Of a stretch of DNA of 64,000 bases, positions 34,538-43,095 are shown piece by piece (the stretch's first letter is position 1; each line of letters starts with the position of its first letter). The stretch covers positions 1 to 64,000 of the forward strand of contig DCWA01000009.1 of assembly GCA_002327445.1 (NCBI GenBank), written 5' to 3'. The stretch is from Desulfobacteraceae bacterium UBA2174. Its GTDB lineage: Bacteria > Desulfobacterota > Desulfobacteria > Desulfobacterales > UBA2174. The position numbers were made by a program, and so were the translations under genes. The notes beneath the pieces are model-generated. The model was not told the origin of the DNA. It saw only the letters and a list, made by a program, of their open reading frames with translations, and did not search any database.

Positions 34538-35157
34538 GCCAGCCAGCAGTCGAGGTTGGCGTTGCGCGTCCGGTGACACTCGACGCAAAACCCCATGCGG
34601 AAAGGCTCTCCCGTGAGCCGATCCTGCTGTTCCACGGCGCCGTGACAGTTCTGGCAGGCGATTTCCTTTCGAATGTGGCGCTGGTGGTTGAACAGCACGT
34701 GCTCGGGCAGGTAGAAGACCTTGCGCCAAGGGGTGGGCGTGACTGTGTCGAAGTACGCGTGCTCCTTACGGATCTCCGGAAAATTGGCGATGATGTGGTT
34801 GTGGCAGTAAAGGCACTTTTCCACCGGCGGCAGGCCCGGATGGTTGGAGCGGCCCGCGTAGGGATGACAGAATTCGCACTGGATGGCCTTGACGTTCACG
34901 TGGAGCCGGTGGCTGAAGGCGATGGGTTGCACCGGTCCGCGGGCCGCGGCCGGGGGCATGTAGAACCAGTAGAGAAACCCGGCCGTCAGGATGACGCAGA
35001 GGGAGATCCACAGGATGGGCCAGCGGTTGCGCCAGAGCGTCTCGCGGCGGGAGGCCGCGGCCGCCAGGGAGCGCATCGGCCGGCCGCCGGTGGCGACCAC
35101 CACCGCCGCCAGGGCCAGAACGATCAGGGCAACAGTGGAGACGATGATTTCCATCAT
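34525..35157 (-). CDS. actA: Pentahaem cytochrome c, ActA-like
   Basis: Periplasmic multihaem subunit of alternative complex III, anchored by N-terminal hydrophobic segments. The 210-residue protein has four standard haem sites, CEFCH (94-98), CLYCH (115-119), CQNCH (168-172) and CVECH (191-195). A fifth, non-standard C-x3-CH site (CWLACH, 204-209) comes one residue before the end. Five haems is the ActA count. The extreme C terminus is encoded in DNA that also holds the ccoN start, so the two genes are physically interlocked. It overlaps actF by 4 bp. Confidence 0.87.
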   Translation of the reverse strand: MMEIIVSTVALIVLALAAVVVATGGRPMRSLAAAASRRETLWRNRWPILWISLCVILTAGFLYWFYMPPAAARGPVQPIAFSHRLHVNVKAIQCEFCHPYAGRSNHPGLPPVEKCLYCHNHIIANFPEIRKEHAYFDTVTPTPWRKVFYLPEHVLFNHQRHIRKEIACQNCHGAVEQQDRLTGEPFRMGFCVECHRTRNANLDCWLACHN

Positions 35158-36365
35158 CGGGGGTCCTCCGGTGCCGCGTGCACCAGTTCAGGAAACGCGT
35201 TCAGATAGCGCAGGAGAACCAGGGCCATCAAGCCGGCGAACCCCAACCCCACCAGTACGTCTCCAAGACCGATGGGCAGGCTTGGTGCGCCGTGAAACAG
35301 CGCCGGGCCCAACAGCAGAAAATGTTCAAACCAGATCGCGATGATGCCCGCGGTGCAAATGGCGGCCATGGCGGCCGGCATCGTCTTGATCCGCTTGTTG
35401 ATCAGGATCAGAAACGGCAGCACGAAGCCGAGGATGAAGACCGTCCAGGCCAACGCGGCCCAGGGCGCGTGCAGGGTGCGCTCGATGACATAGGCCGTCT
35501 CTTCGGGGATGTTGCCGTACCAGATCACCACCAGTTGGGCGTAGAAGAAATCGGCCCAGACCAGGCAGAAGGCGAAAAAGAGCTTGCTGATGTCGTGAAG
35601 CTGGGCGCCGTCGATGCGAAAGGCGAAACGCGGGCTCAGGTGCAGCAGGGCCGCCAGGATGATGATGGCCCCGAAGCCGGTGTAGATCGCCTTGACGAAG
35701 GAATAGGCCCCGAACAGGGTCGAGTACCAGTGCGGGTCGGCAGCCATCACCAGGTCGAATCCGATCAGCGAAAGAACCAGGGCGAAGGCCAGGATGTACA
35801 GGACGGCCAGCACGGTGGTGCGCCGGTGCCAGCGGTCCGGATCGTCGTCCTCCCGGCGCCAGCGCGCCGAGAGGAAACTTCTCAGCGGCCCGGTCCCGCT
35901 GCCGTCCACCTTGCCGCGCAGCGCATGGTACACGTAGACATGGCCCAGCCCGTAGAGCACCAGCAGCCCCGCCAGGTCGCGGCCGAAGAGAAACGGGAGG
36001 TTGAGCCAGACTTCCTTGCCATGCAGGTCCGCGTGGCGCCAGGGGAAAACATGGTCCCCGCCGGCCGGCAGGATCAGGAAGAGAACCACCGAAACGGGAA
36101 AAAAGGCCGCGAAGGCTTCCGCCAGGCTCGCCAGCTTTCCACTCCAGCGCGCCCCCACCACCTGCATGACGGCGGAAAAGAGCACGGCCCCCTGGGCGAT
36201 GGCCGAAAAGAGCAGGAAATTGACCAGGTAGGCTTGCCAGGCCCGGGCCGGGTCAACGGCCGCCAGCACGACGAAACCCACCAGCCCCGCGCCCACCAGG
36301 ATCAGGCTGGCCATGAAATAGGGCGGGCGCCGCGTCTGCCCAAAATCGGTGGCTTGCGGATTCAT
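35154..36365 (-). CDS. actF: Alternative complex III membrane subunit ActF
   Basis: Polytopic subunit of the quinol:cytochrome c oxidoreductase that replaces complex III. The 403-residue protein has about ten membrane helices and resembles the second quinone-side subunit (NrfD-like fold, ActC/ActF pair), for example FVKAIYTGFGAIIILAALLHLSP and VWADFFYAQLVVIWYGNIPEET. It follows actD and precedes actA on the minus strand. No cofactor motif is expected. Confidence 0.85.
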   Translation of the reverse strand: MNPQATDFGQTRRPPYFMASLILVGAGLVGFVVLAAVDPARAWQAYLVNFLLFSAIAQGAVLFSAVMQVVGARWSGKLASLAEAFAAFFPVSVVLFLILPAGGDHVFPWRHADLHGKEVWLNLPFLFGRDLAGLLVLYGLGHVYVYHALRGKVDGSGTGPLRSFLSARWRREDDDPDRWHRRTTVLAVLYILAFALVLSLIGFDLVMAADPHWYSTLFGAYSFVKAIYTGFGAIIILAALLHLSPRFAFRIDGAQLHDISKLFFAFCLVWADFFYAQLVVIWYGNIPEETAYVIERTLHAPWAALAWTVFILGFVLPFLILINKRIKTMPAAMAAICTAGIIAIWFEHFLLLGPALFHGAPSLPIGLGDVLVGLGFAGLMALVLLRYLNAFPELVHAAPEDPR

Positions 36366-36413
36366 TCCCCGTTGTCCCTTGGGTCGTTTATGTCCTTTTT
36401 GTCCCTTTGTTTT

Positions 36414-36968
36414 TCAAGCATGGGACAATCCGTGCGCCTTCCTACCCGCTTCATCCTCCCCTGCGAAGGCGCGCAGCGCCGTGGCCCCTTGCCCGGTGAA
36501 AAACGCCTCCAGCGCCGGCCGTTCGGCGGCGTCGCAGGCCGCCACCACCCCGTACTGGTCACCGCTGAGCCGCGGGTCATACGTTTCTAAGTCCCGGTAG
36601 CGCGGCAGGCCCGTCTGCAGGATCAACCCGACGACGTTTCCGAAGACGGCGAACAGGATGGTGAACTCGAAGCCCACGATGAAAAAGGGAACTAGCGCCA
36701 CCACCGGCTTCCCGCTCACGATGAGCCCCCAGCGCGCGGCGGTGAAGGCCGCCAGGAGGAAGCCGGTGAAAAATCCGATGATGCCGCCGGCCAGGGTGAA
36801 CCAGCCCACCGGGCTTTTCTTCACCCCCACGGCTTCGGCGAGGCGGCGGCTGGGAATGGGGCTATGGGTGCGCAGCAGGCGCCAGCGCGAACCCTTGATC
36901 CCCTCCACCGCCCCCGCGGCGGCCGTCTCGTCGGCAAACAACCCCATCACGTGGGCTTCAGGCGCCAT
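36414..36968 (-). CDS. actD: DUF3341 protein, ActD subunit
   Basis: Membrane subunit ActD of alternative complex III. The 184-residue protein has an N-terminal cytoplasmic alpha-beta domain (GLFADETAAAGAVEGIKGS...LRTHSPIPS) and two helices in the middle (about 55-75 and 95-115). The C-terminal domain (LPRYRDLETYDPRLSGDQYGVVA) has the YDPR/DQYG-like elements expected of DUF3341. Its start overlaps actC by 11 bp. A tract of GGGACAAA-type repeats separates it from actF. Confidence 0.87.
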   Translation of the reverse strand: MAPEAHVMGLFADETAAAGAVEGIKGSRWRLLRTHSPIPSRRLAEAVGVKKSPVGWFTLAGGIIGFFTGFLLAAFTAARWGLIVSGKPVVALVPFFIVGFEFTILFAVFGNVVGLILQTGLPRYRDLETYDPRLSGDQYGVVAACDAAERPALEAFFTGQGATALRAFAGEDEAGRKAHGLSHA

Positions 36969-38274
36969 GGTCCGCTCCTTGATGCACGATCTCCTTCATC
37001 TCCGTCATGGATACCGACGGCATGTGCTTGACGAAGAGGAAAAAGAGAAAAAAGAACAGCGAGAAGCTGCCGATCATGATTCCGAACTCGATGGCCGAGG
37101 GATGGTAGAGGCCCCAAGCGTAGGGGAGAAAATCGTGGGCCACGCTGGTGACGATGATGACGAAGCGCTCGTACCACATGCCGATGTTCACCAGGATCGA
37201 GATGCCGAAGAGCCAGCCGATGCGGGTGCGGATCGCCTTGAAGAAGAACAGCAACGGCACGAGGGTGTTGCAGACCACCATGATCCAGAATCCCACGGCG
37301 TAGTCGCCGGTGGGCCGATACTGGAAAATGGCCATCTCCACGGGGTTGTGGCTGTACCAGGCGATGAAGAATTCGGTGCCGTAAGCGAAACCCACGATCA
37401 GGCCGGTGAAGATGATCGTCTTGGCGACGCTTTCCAGCACGTGCACGGTGATGATGCGCTCGTAGCGGAAGATGCGCCGCAGCGGGATGATCAGCGTCAG
37501 CACCATCGCCAGCCCCGAGTGGATGGCCCCGGCCACGAAGTAGGGCGCGAAGATGGTGGTGTGCCAGCCGGGCACCACTCCTAAAGCGAAGTCCCAGGAG
37601 ACGACGCTGTGCACCGAGATCACCAGCGGCGTGGCCAGGGCCGCGAAGAAGAGATACCCGCGGCTGTAGTGGCGCCACTGCTCGTGGCGGCCGGTCCAGC
37701 CGAGGGACAGGACGGTGAAGATTTTCTTGCGCGCCCCTTCGGCCCGGTCGCGGATGATGGCCAGGTCCGGCAGCATCCCGGTGTACCAGAACAGCGAACT
37801 GACGGTGAGGTAGGTGCTGATGGCCACCACGTCGAACATCAGCGGGGACTGGAAGTTGGGCCACAGGGTGCGCTGGTTGGGCAGCGGCAGCATGTAGTAG
37901 ACCATCCAGACCCGCCCGAGATGAATGAAGGGAAAGAGGCCGGCAATGCAGACGGCGAAGACCGTCATGGTTTCGGCCGCCCGGGCGATGGGGTTGCGCC
38001 AGCCGGCCCGAAACAGGTGCAGAATGGCCGAAATCAGGGTCCCGGAGTGCGCGATCCCCACCCAGAAGACGAAGTTGATCAGGTAGGTGCCCCAGTGCAC
38101 CGGGTTGTTCATCCCGGCCACGCCCACGCCCACCAGGATCTGGTACAGCCAGCAGCCGGCGCCGAGCATCACCCCGCCGAACAAGGCGGCGATGAGCAGC
38201 CAGTAGCGCCACCCCGGCGGTCGCAGCGTATCGAGAACCGTATCGTCGATGGTATTGAAGGTAAGGGCCCTCAT
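36958..38274 (-). CDS. actC: NrfD-like membrane subunit ActC
   Basis: Quinol-binding membrane subunit of alternative complex III, NrfD/PsrC fold. The 438-residue protein has about ten membrane helices and family segments such as HWGTYLINFVFWVGIAHSGTLISAIL, HSVVSWDFALGVVPGWHTTIF and RFVIIVTSVAHDF. Its start codon overlaps the stop of the GxxExxY gene (ATGA), an unusual upstream neighbour, because actB normally comes directly before it. Confidence 0.9.
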   Translation of the reverse strand: MRALTFNTIDDTVLDTLRPPGWRYWLLIAALFGGVMLGAGCWLYQILVGVGVAGMNNPVHWGTYLINFVFWVGIAHSGTLISAILHLFRAGWRNPIARAAETMTVFAVCIAGLFPFIHLGRVWMVYYMLPLPNQRTLWPNFQSPLMFDVVAISTYLTVSSLFWYTGMLPDLAIIRDRAEGARKKIFTVLSLGWTGRHEQWRHYSRGYLFFAALATPLVISVHSVVSWDFALGVVPGWHTTIFAPYFVAGAIHSGLAMVLTLIIPLRRIFRYERIITVHVLESVAKTIIFTGLIVGFAYGTEFFIAWYSHNPVEMAIFQYRPTGDYAVGFWIMVVCNTLVPLLFFFKAIRTRIGWLFGISILVNIGMWYERFVIIVTSVAHDFLPYAWGLYHPSAIEFGIMIGSFSLFFFLFFLFVKHMPSVSMTEMKEIVHQGADHGA

Positions 38275-38735
38275 TTCGCACTCTTCGGTGGTTGGAAATG
38301 AACCGCGGACAGGCGCGGACGGTCGCAGACGCTCAGGCGGCCTGGCGGCCGGAAAGGCTCGGACACCGTCAGGCCGAGGACCATGCGCTTGATCTCAGCC
38401 CGTGCATGCTTGAAGTTGACCAACAGGCCGACCTGCTTTCCGGTAGCCTTGAGGTAATGAAGCAACTGCGCCTCATGCACGGGAAGGAGCGCCTCCACCG
38501 TCTTGACCTCTATGATCACCTGGTCTTCCACCACGATGTCCGCGAAATACTCACCTACCCCTTGCCCCTTGTAGCAAACCTTCAACGGCACCTGGCTTCC
38601 CGCATTCAACCCCCGTTCTCGAAGTTCAATTAAAAGGGCCTTTTCATAGACCTTTTCAAGAAACCCATGGCCCAATTCGCGATTGACCTCAAAAACGGCC
38701 CCGTTGATCCGGTATGTGATATCGTTGACATCCAC
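38271..38735 (-). CDS. GxxExxY family protein
   Basis: Small PD-(D/E)XK-like protein of unknown role, often dispersed in bacterial genomes. The 154-residue protein has the name motif GHGFLEKVYEKAL, a nuclease-like core ADIVVEDQVIIEVKTVEAL and LLVNF near the end of the usual domain. The final 25 or so residues are encoded by the left flanking repeat and do not look like the family. It lies between actB and actC and its stop overlaps the actC start. The flanking inverted repeats suggest a mobile cassette. Confidence 0.85.
   Translation of the reverse strand: MDVNDITYRINGAVFEVNRELGHGFLEKVYEKALLIELRERGLNAGSQVPLKVCYKGQGVGEYFADIVVEDQVIIEVKTVEALLPVHEAQLLHYLKATGKQVGLLVNFKHARAEIKRMVLGLTVSEPFRPPGRLSVCDRPRLSAVHFQPPKSAK
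38301..38335 (+). repeat. Left arm of inverted repeat around the GxxExxY gene
   Basis: This 35-bp GCGGAC/GCAGAC-rich segment matches the reverse complement of 38835-38869 at 26 of 35 positions; most differences are transitions. It lies inside the 3' end of the GxxExxY reading frame. Confidence 0.6.
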
Positions 38736-38834
38736 TTTGATCTACGGTTCGAATCGATTCCCGTCGATTCCCGCTTTCTATCCCGTTTGTTTTTTTTCTT
38801 TTTACGTCCAGCAGAGGTTGCTCCACCAAATTCT

Positions 38835-38869
38835 TGATTGTCTGCGGTTGTCTGCGTCCGTCTGCGGTT
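38835..38869 (-). repeat. Right arm of inverted repeat around the GxxExxY gene
   Basis: TGTCTGCGGT/TGTCTGCGTC-type repeats read as AACCGCAGACGGACGCAGAC on the minus strand. They pair with the left arm at 38301-38335 and end 5 bp before the actB coding region. Confidence 0.6.
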
Positions 38870-38873
38870 TCTT

Positions 38874-41819
38874 TCAGACTTCTTGCACCACCTTTTTCAG
38901 GTAGATCACCGCCGGCTTGGTATTCAGGTACCCCATCACCTGGTAGGCCCGCCGGTCGTCGCAGAGCCGCCGCACGCGGCTGTTGGGGTCCATCAGGTCC
39001 CCGAAGACCAGGGCGCCGGTGGGGCAGGTCTGCACACAGGCCGGGGTGATCTCCCCGTCACGGATGCGGCGCCTTTCGTTTTTGGCGGCGTTGTGGGCCG
39101 CCTTGATCCGCTGCACGCAGAAAGAGCATTTTTCCATCACCCCCTTGGCGCGCACCGTGACGTCCGGGTTGTACTGCAACTGCATCGGGGCCGGCGCCGC
39201 GTAGGTGAACCAATTGAATCGGCGCACCTTGTAGGGGCAGTTCTGGGCGCAGAAGCGGGTGCCGATGCAGCGGTTGTAAATCTGGTTGTTGAGCCCCTCG
39301 GTGCCGTGGTGGGGGGCATAGACCGGGCAGACCGCCTCGCAAGGGGCGTTGTCGCAGTGCTGGCACATCATGGGCAAAAAAAAGACCCGGGTCGGATCCG
39401 CCGGGTCGAGGTAGCGCTCGATGCGCAACCAGGCCATCTCCCGCCCCTCCAGCACCCGCTCTTCGCCCACGACGGCCACGTTGTTTTCCGCGGCGCAGGC
39501 CACGGCGCAGGCCCCGCAGCCGATGCAGCGATCCAGGTCCACCACCATCCCCCAGCGGTATCCGGCGTGGTCGTGGGGAGAATAGGCGTCGCGCGCGGGG
39601 TCGTAGCCCTCGGGCAGCGGCAGCGTCATGGGAAAATCGTGCATCGTCAGACCGGGTTTTTCGGCCCGAGGGGGCGCCTGAAGATGCGCCAGGTCCACTT
39701 GCAGGGCGATCTTGCGGTCGTGCTGGATGCGGCTGCCGTCGGTGTGGGCCAGGGGGGTGCGTCCCCCGGTGGCCTCCACCTGCCCCGGTCCGACGGCCAT
39801 GGGCAGGGTCGTCCGCCCGTCGGCCTGGTCCAACCTCAAAAGCAGGAACGGATTGGGCCCTCGCTCGCGGGCGTAGCGTCCCGCGGCCATGTGTCCCTGA
39901 CCGGCGCCGATCATCAGGATCTCGGGCGCCACTGCTTCCGAAATGTAGACGGTGGCCGTGACTTGCGCTTCCGCCACACGGATACGGCAGTCGGCGCCGT
40001 GGGACAGGCCCAGGCGGCTCGCGGTGTGGGGATGAACCGTCACCGGCGTCCGCCAGGTGACTTGGGTCAGGGCATCGGGCAACTCCAGCAGCCAGGGGTG
40101 ATCGGCGCTGCGGCCGTCGTAGAAGCGGATGGACGGCGCCACCACCACCACCGGCGCCTCTGCGGGCACCGGCGGAGCCGGCAATTCGGCCAGACCGCGG
40201 GCGGCATCGACCAGGGGGATGACGAAGGGCAGGTTTCCCTCCGAGGGCGTCTCGAAGCGACCGCCGTGCTGGAGCAAACGCGCATAATCGGATTCCTGGC
40301 GCAGACCGGCGCGCTCCATCAGGGACTGGACGAGCCATTGCCGATAGTCGGCCACCGGCCGCCGCGAACCGTAGGCCAGGGACAGGAGGACATCCCCCAC
40401 CGACGGCGCCGGATCCGGATGAACCGGCCCCATGGCCGGCTGCAGGTTGGAGATCAGGCCGATCCAGCCGCCGTATTCGTCCCAGCTCTCCAGGGGATGG
40501 GCCAATGGAAAGATCAGGTCGGATGCCTCGGCGGTGTCGTCGTTGCCGGCGGTGAAGGAGACAACGAAGGTCCCGCTCCGCCGAAGCCTTTCGATCTGTC
40601 CCCCCGCTCCGGGAAGGTTGTGGATCGGATCGACCCGGTTGAGCAGGAGCACGGCGGGACGGTCTTCCGCCAGCCGCTCCAGGTACCGGTGCAGTGCACC
40701 GCCGGCCCGGGCCTGTTCCAGGCGATGGCGCCGCCCCGTGTCGATCCGCGCCAGTTCGGGATCCAACAGCCGCTGCAGCAGGTTGGCCGCCGCATGGGTG
40801 GTGGCATCGTTGGGCGCGCCGGCGCCGCACCCGAGCACCAGGGGTCGCCGGGCATCGGCCAGGCACCGGACCAGCAGGCCAAAATCCTCGGGCCGGATAC
40901 CGGCCGTCTCGACGACCCGCTCCGGCGTCCAGCTCCCGGAGGCCCGGTGGATGGCATCGCGGACTTCGCCGGGCAGGCCGGTGCCCTTTTCCCCGCGGGT
41001 CCACTCGTTGAGCAGCCCCAGGGCGATGGCGGCCTCACCGCCCGGGCGGCAGGGAATCCAGCGGTCGGCATTGGCCCCGGTGACATTCTGGAAGGGAGAC
41101 ACCTGGACCAGCACCGCCTTGGTGTTGTCCGTGACGGCATGGGCCTGCTTGAAGTGCCGGGCGTATTCCACCGGCGACAGCCAGGTATCGAGAAAATCGG
41201 CTCCCAATGAAACAATCCGGTCGGCGGCCTCCAACCGGTAGCCGACCAGGCCGTCCACCCCGAAAATCCGCCGGTTGGCCTCCCTGAGGGTTTCGAGCGC
41301 CAGCGGTTCGTAGACGAACGGCGCCGGGCTGTCGAGGGCGGTCATGGCCCGGGTCATCAGATCGAGCAGGCTCTCGCCGACACAGCCGGTCACCAGGGCG
41401 ACGCGCCCTTTTCCGGGACAGGCGGCGGCTTGGGCCTTCTGGCACATCAGGGCTTCGGCCTCGCCGAAAGGGATGGTGCGCCACCCCCCCTTCACGCGCA
41501 GCCGCGGCAGGGCCGGACGATCCGGATGGTAAAGCCCCTGGAGCGCCGCCTGGCCCCGGGCGCAGAGGGTCCCCCGGTTGATCGGATGCAGGGGGTTGCC
41601 CTCCAGCTTGACGACCCGTCCCTCGCGGTTGGATGCCAGCACCCCGCAGCCGGCTGGGCATTCCCGGCAGGTGGTGGCATACCAGGTCGGCTGCCCGGGA
41701 ACCTGGTCGTCGGGGGCCTGGACCAGGGCATGCAGCCGTTTTTCCGCCTCGGGTGAGCAGCCGGCGGCAAACGCGATGCTGCCGAGGCCGGCTGTCTTGA
41801 GAAAGGTTCTCCGATTCAT
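38874..41819 (-). CDS. actB: ActB: molybdopterin-like domain fused to iron-sulfur subunit
   Basis: Large periplasmic-facing subunit of alternative complex III. The start ATG 41819 was chosen because it gives a twin-arginine signal (NRRTFLKTAGLGSIAFAAGC) with a possible lipid-modified cysteine; an upstream start lacks this. The 981-residue protein has an N-terminal molybdopterin-oxidoreductase-like domain with CRECPAGCGVLASN. The C-terminal ferredoxin region has cluster motifs CIGCGACAVAC, CQHCDNAPCEAVCP, CIGTRFCAQNCPY and CSFCVQRI. ActB of this complex is thought to lack molybdenum but to hold Fe-S clusters. It is the first act gene in this operon. Confidence 0.93.
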   Translation of the reverse strand: MNRRTFLKTAGLGSIAFAAGCSPEAEKRLHALVQAPDDQVPGQPTWYATTCRECPAGCGVLASNREGRVVKLEGNPLHPINRGTLCARGQAALQGLYHPDRPALPRLRVKGGWRTIPFGEAEALMCQKAQAAACPGKGRVALVTGCVGESLLDLMTRAMTALDSPAPFVYEPLALETLREANRRIFGVDGLVGYRLEAADRIVSLGADFLDTWLSPVEYARHFKQAHAVTDNTKAVLVQVSPFQNVTGANADRWIPCRPGGEAAIALGLLNEWTRGEKGTGLPGEVRDAIHRASGSWTPERVVETAGIRPEDFGLLVRCLADARRPLVLGCGAGAPNDATTHAAANLLQRLLDPELARIDTGRRHRLEQARAGGALHRYLERLAEDRPAVLLLNRVDPIHNLPGAGGQIERLRRSGTFVVSFTAGNDDTAEASDLIFPLAHPLESWDEYGGWIGLISNLQPAMGPVHPDPAPSVGDVLLSLAYGSRRPVADYRQWLVQSLMERAGLRQESDYARLLQHGGRFETPSEGNLPFVIPLVDAARGLAELPAPPVPAEAPVVVVAPSIRFYDGRSADHPWLLELPDALTQVTWRTPVTVHPHTASRLGLSHGADCRIRVAEAQVTATVYISEAVAPEILMIGAGQGHMAAGRYARERGPNPFLLLRLDQADGRTTLPMAVGPGQVEATGGRTPLAHTDGSRIQHDRKIALQVDLAHLQAPPRAEKPGLTMHDFPMTLPLPEGYDPARDAYSPHDHAGYRWGMVVDLDRCIGCGACAVACAAENNVAVVGEERVLEGREMAWLRIERYLDPADPTRVFFLPMMCQHCDNAPCEAVCPVYAPHHGTEGLNNQIYNRCIGTRFCAQNCPYKVRRFNWFTYAAPAPMQLQYNPDVTVRAKGVMEKCSFCVQRIKAAHNAAKNERRRIRDGEITPACVQTCPTGALVFGDLMDPNSRVRRLCDDRRAYQVMGYLNTKPAVIYLKKVVQEV

Positions 41820-42076
41820 TTCGATGAAATGCTCCTGAAATAAACCCTTCCGCCGGTTGATCCGGCCGCTGCCGGCGCTGAATCGATCCCGCGCCAAAAG
41901 CATACACAGCGGGTGAATTTCATTCAAGAAAAAGCTGGCAAGCCCGGCTCCGGCGGGCGGGCCTCCGGATTGACACGTTTCCGGGGAGGATTACGTTGTC
42001 ATCGAAGTCCTCGAAACGAATTGAAAAAACGGGGCGCCGCATGGGTCGGCCAACCCGACAGCGAAAGGAGCACCCC

Positions 42077-42169
42077 ATGATCGGAATCATGATCACCCTC
42101 CTGGTCCTGGCTTACTTCGTCAACCGTTGCATGCCCACCAGGGAAACGGCATCGTCTTGCAAGCTCTGA
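42077..42169 (+). CDS. Possible 30-residue single-span membrane peptide
   Basis: A short frame starting at ATG 42077, 6 bp after a good AAAGGAG, encodes 30 residues. The first half is hydrophobic (MIGIMITLLVLAYFVNRCM) and a polar tail contains cysteine. It stands alone between the divergent actB region and a pseudogene. The ribosome site and membrane-helix pattern resemble small oxidase-associated peptides such as CydX, but no homology can be claimed. Confidence 0.4.
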   Translation: MIGIMITLLVLAYFVNRCMPTRETASSCKL

Positions 42170-42252
42170 ATCCGCATTCGCCGCGCCGGCGCAGGATCCG
42201 GCCGGTGCGGCGCTTCTGAGCAACGACCTTTTCAGAGACGACAAAACGATAG

Positions 42253-42268
42253 TGTAGTGAATATTACA
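42253..42268. promoter_or_regulatory. Palindrome TGTAGTGAATATTACA upstream of the act operon
   Basis: This 16-bp sequence matches 13 of 16 positions of the core of the RpiR-associated palindrome (TGTAATAAATGTTACA, 6019-6034). It lies in the gap between the act operon and the pseudogene cluster. A regulator site is possible; no promoter elements were convincingly placed around it. Confidence 0.3.
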
Positions 42269-42354
42269 ATTCATCGGATGGAAGCGTCAAGAAAAACTAA
42301 ATTCCATTCATTTGATACGGCATCGTTGCCCAGAGCCGATAATCGTTTCGGCCG

Positions 42355-42573
42355 TCAGGGCTTCGCCGGAATTTGGCGGCATCGGGTTTCGCGGGTGAAC
42401 AGCAGCAGGAGCAAGGACAGGGCCAGCCAGGCGATCATCAATGAAAAGCCCGCCCGGTAGGCGGCGGCATCGTATCGGCGCACCCCGTCCACCAGGGTGC
42501 CGGTCCAACAGGTATCCAGAGCCCAGCCCACCAGGGGCTGCAACAGCATGGGGCCGAGCATCACTCCCATGTT
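42355..42573 (-). pseudogene. C-terminal remnant of an MFS transporter
   Basis: About 70 codons encode MGVMLGPMLLQPLVGWALD, later YRAGFSLMIAWLALSLLLLL and a RETRC ending, the look of the last two helices of a major facilitator protein. No upstream part of the transporter is present: the sequence abruptly becomes AAA-ATPase-like DNA at 42574, in the same frame. It is a recombinant scrap and not a functional gene. Confidence 0.7.
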
Positions 42574-42884
42574 CACCAGCACCACCACCCGCAGCCCCGT
42601 CTGCGCGTGGGTCTGGCGCAGCAGCTCGGCAAACCGGTTGCTGGCCGCTGGATAGCGCTGGGGCAGGCGCCATCGTTCTTCGTAGCGTCCCAACTGCCGA
42701 TCCATACTCTGCTGCAACGCCTCCACCGAACCGAGCACCCCGCCGACGAAATGAAGGCCAACACCGGATGCACCAACGACCAGTCCCGGTGCGTCTCGGC
42801 ATACAGCCCTGCAAACAGCTCGCGGCTGCCGGAAAAAAGCTCCTTGAACGTGTCGATGAGCAGGCTCTTGCCGAAACGCCGGGG
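42574..42884 (-). pseudogene. Duplicated, frameshifted fragment of the AAA-ATPase-like gene
   Basis: This segment parallels 44203-44514 of the intact gene (PRRFGKSLLIDTFKELFSGS on one side, GSVEALQQS and RVVVLV on the other). It is one base shorter, with the deletion near 42755, so the protein is split between two frames. Both ends of the similarity are sharp. It is a partial duplicate joined to an MFS tail. Confidence 0.75.
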
Positions 42885-42916
42885 CTGGAGGCGGATGAAT
42901 CCCGTACATCCCCACG

Positions 42917-42959
42917 AATATCGTCTATTTTGCACTCGTCCTGCAACCTAGACGATATT
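42917..42959. repeat. Symmetrical hairpin beside the pseudogene
   Basis: AATATCGTCTA (42917-42927) and TAGACGATATT (42949-42959) are perfect complements. Inside them TTGCA and TGCAA also pair, leaving a 7-base loop. The element borders the duplicated ATPase fragment and may mark an insertion or recombination point. Confidence 0.6.
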
Positions 42960-43095
42960 TTTGGAGAATAGACGGCATCGTCCATTCCCGTGAGCGCCAT
43001 TTTGAGAGGAAATCTTAGAAGGCCTCCGTTTTTTCCTTGGATTTCTGTGGCCTCTTGGCCGAGCCGCAGATCCAAGGTGGCGTAACGCTTTTCTG

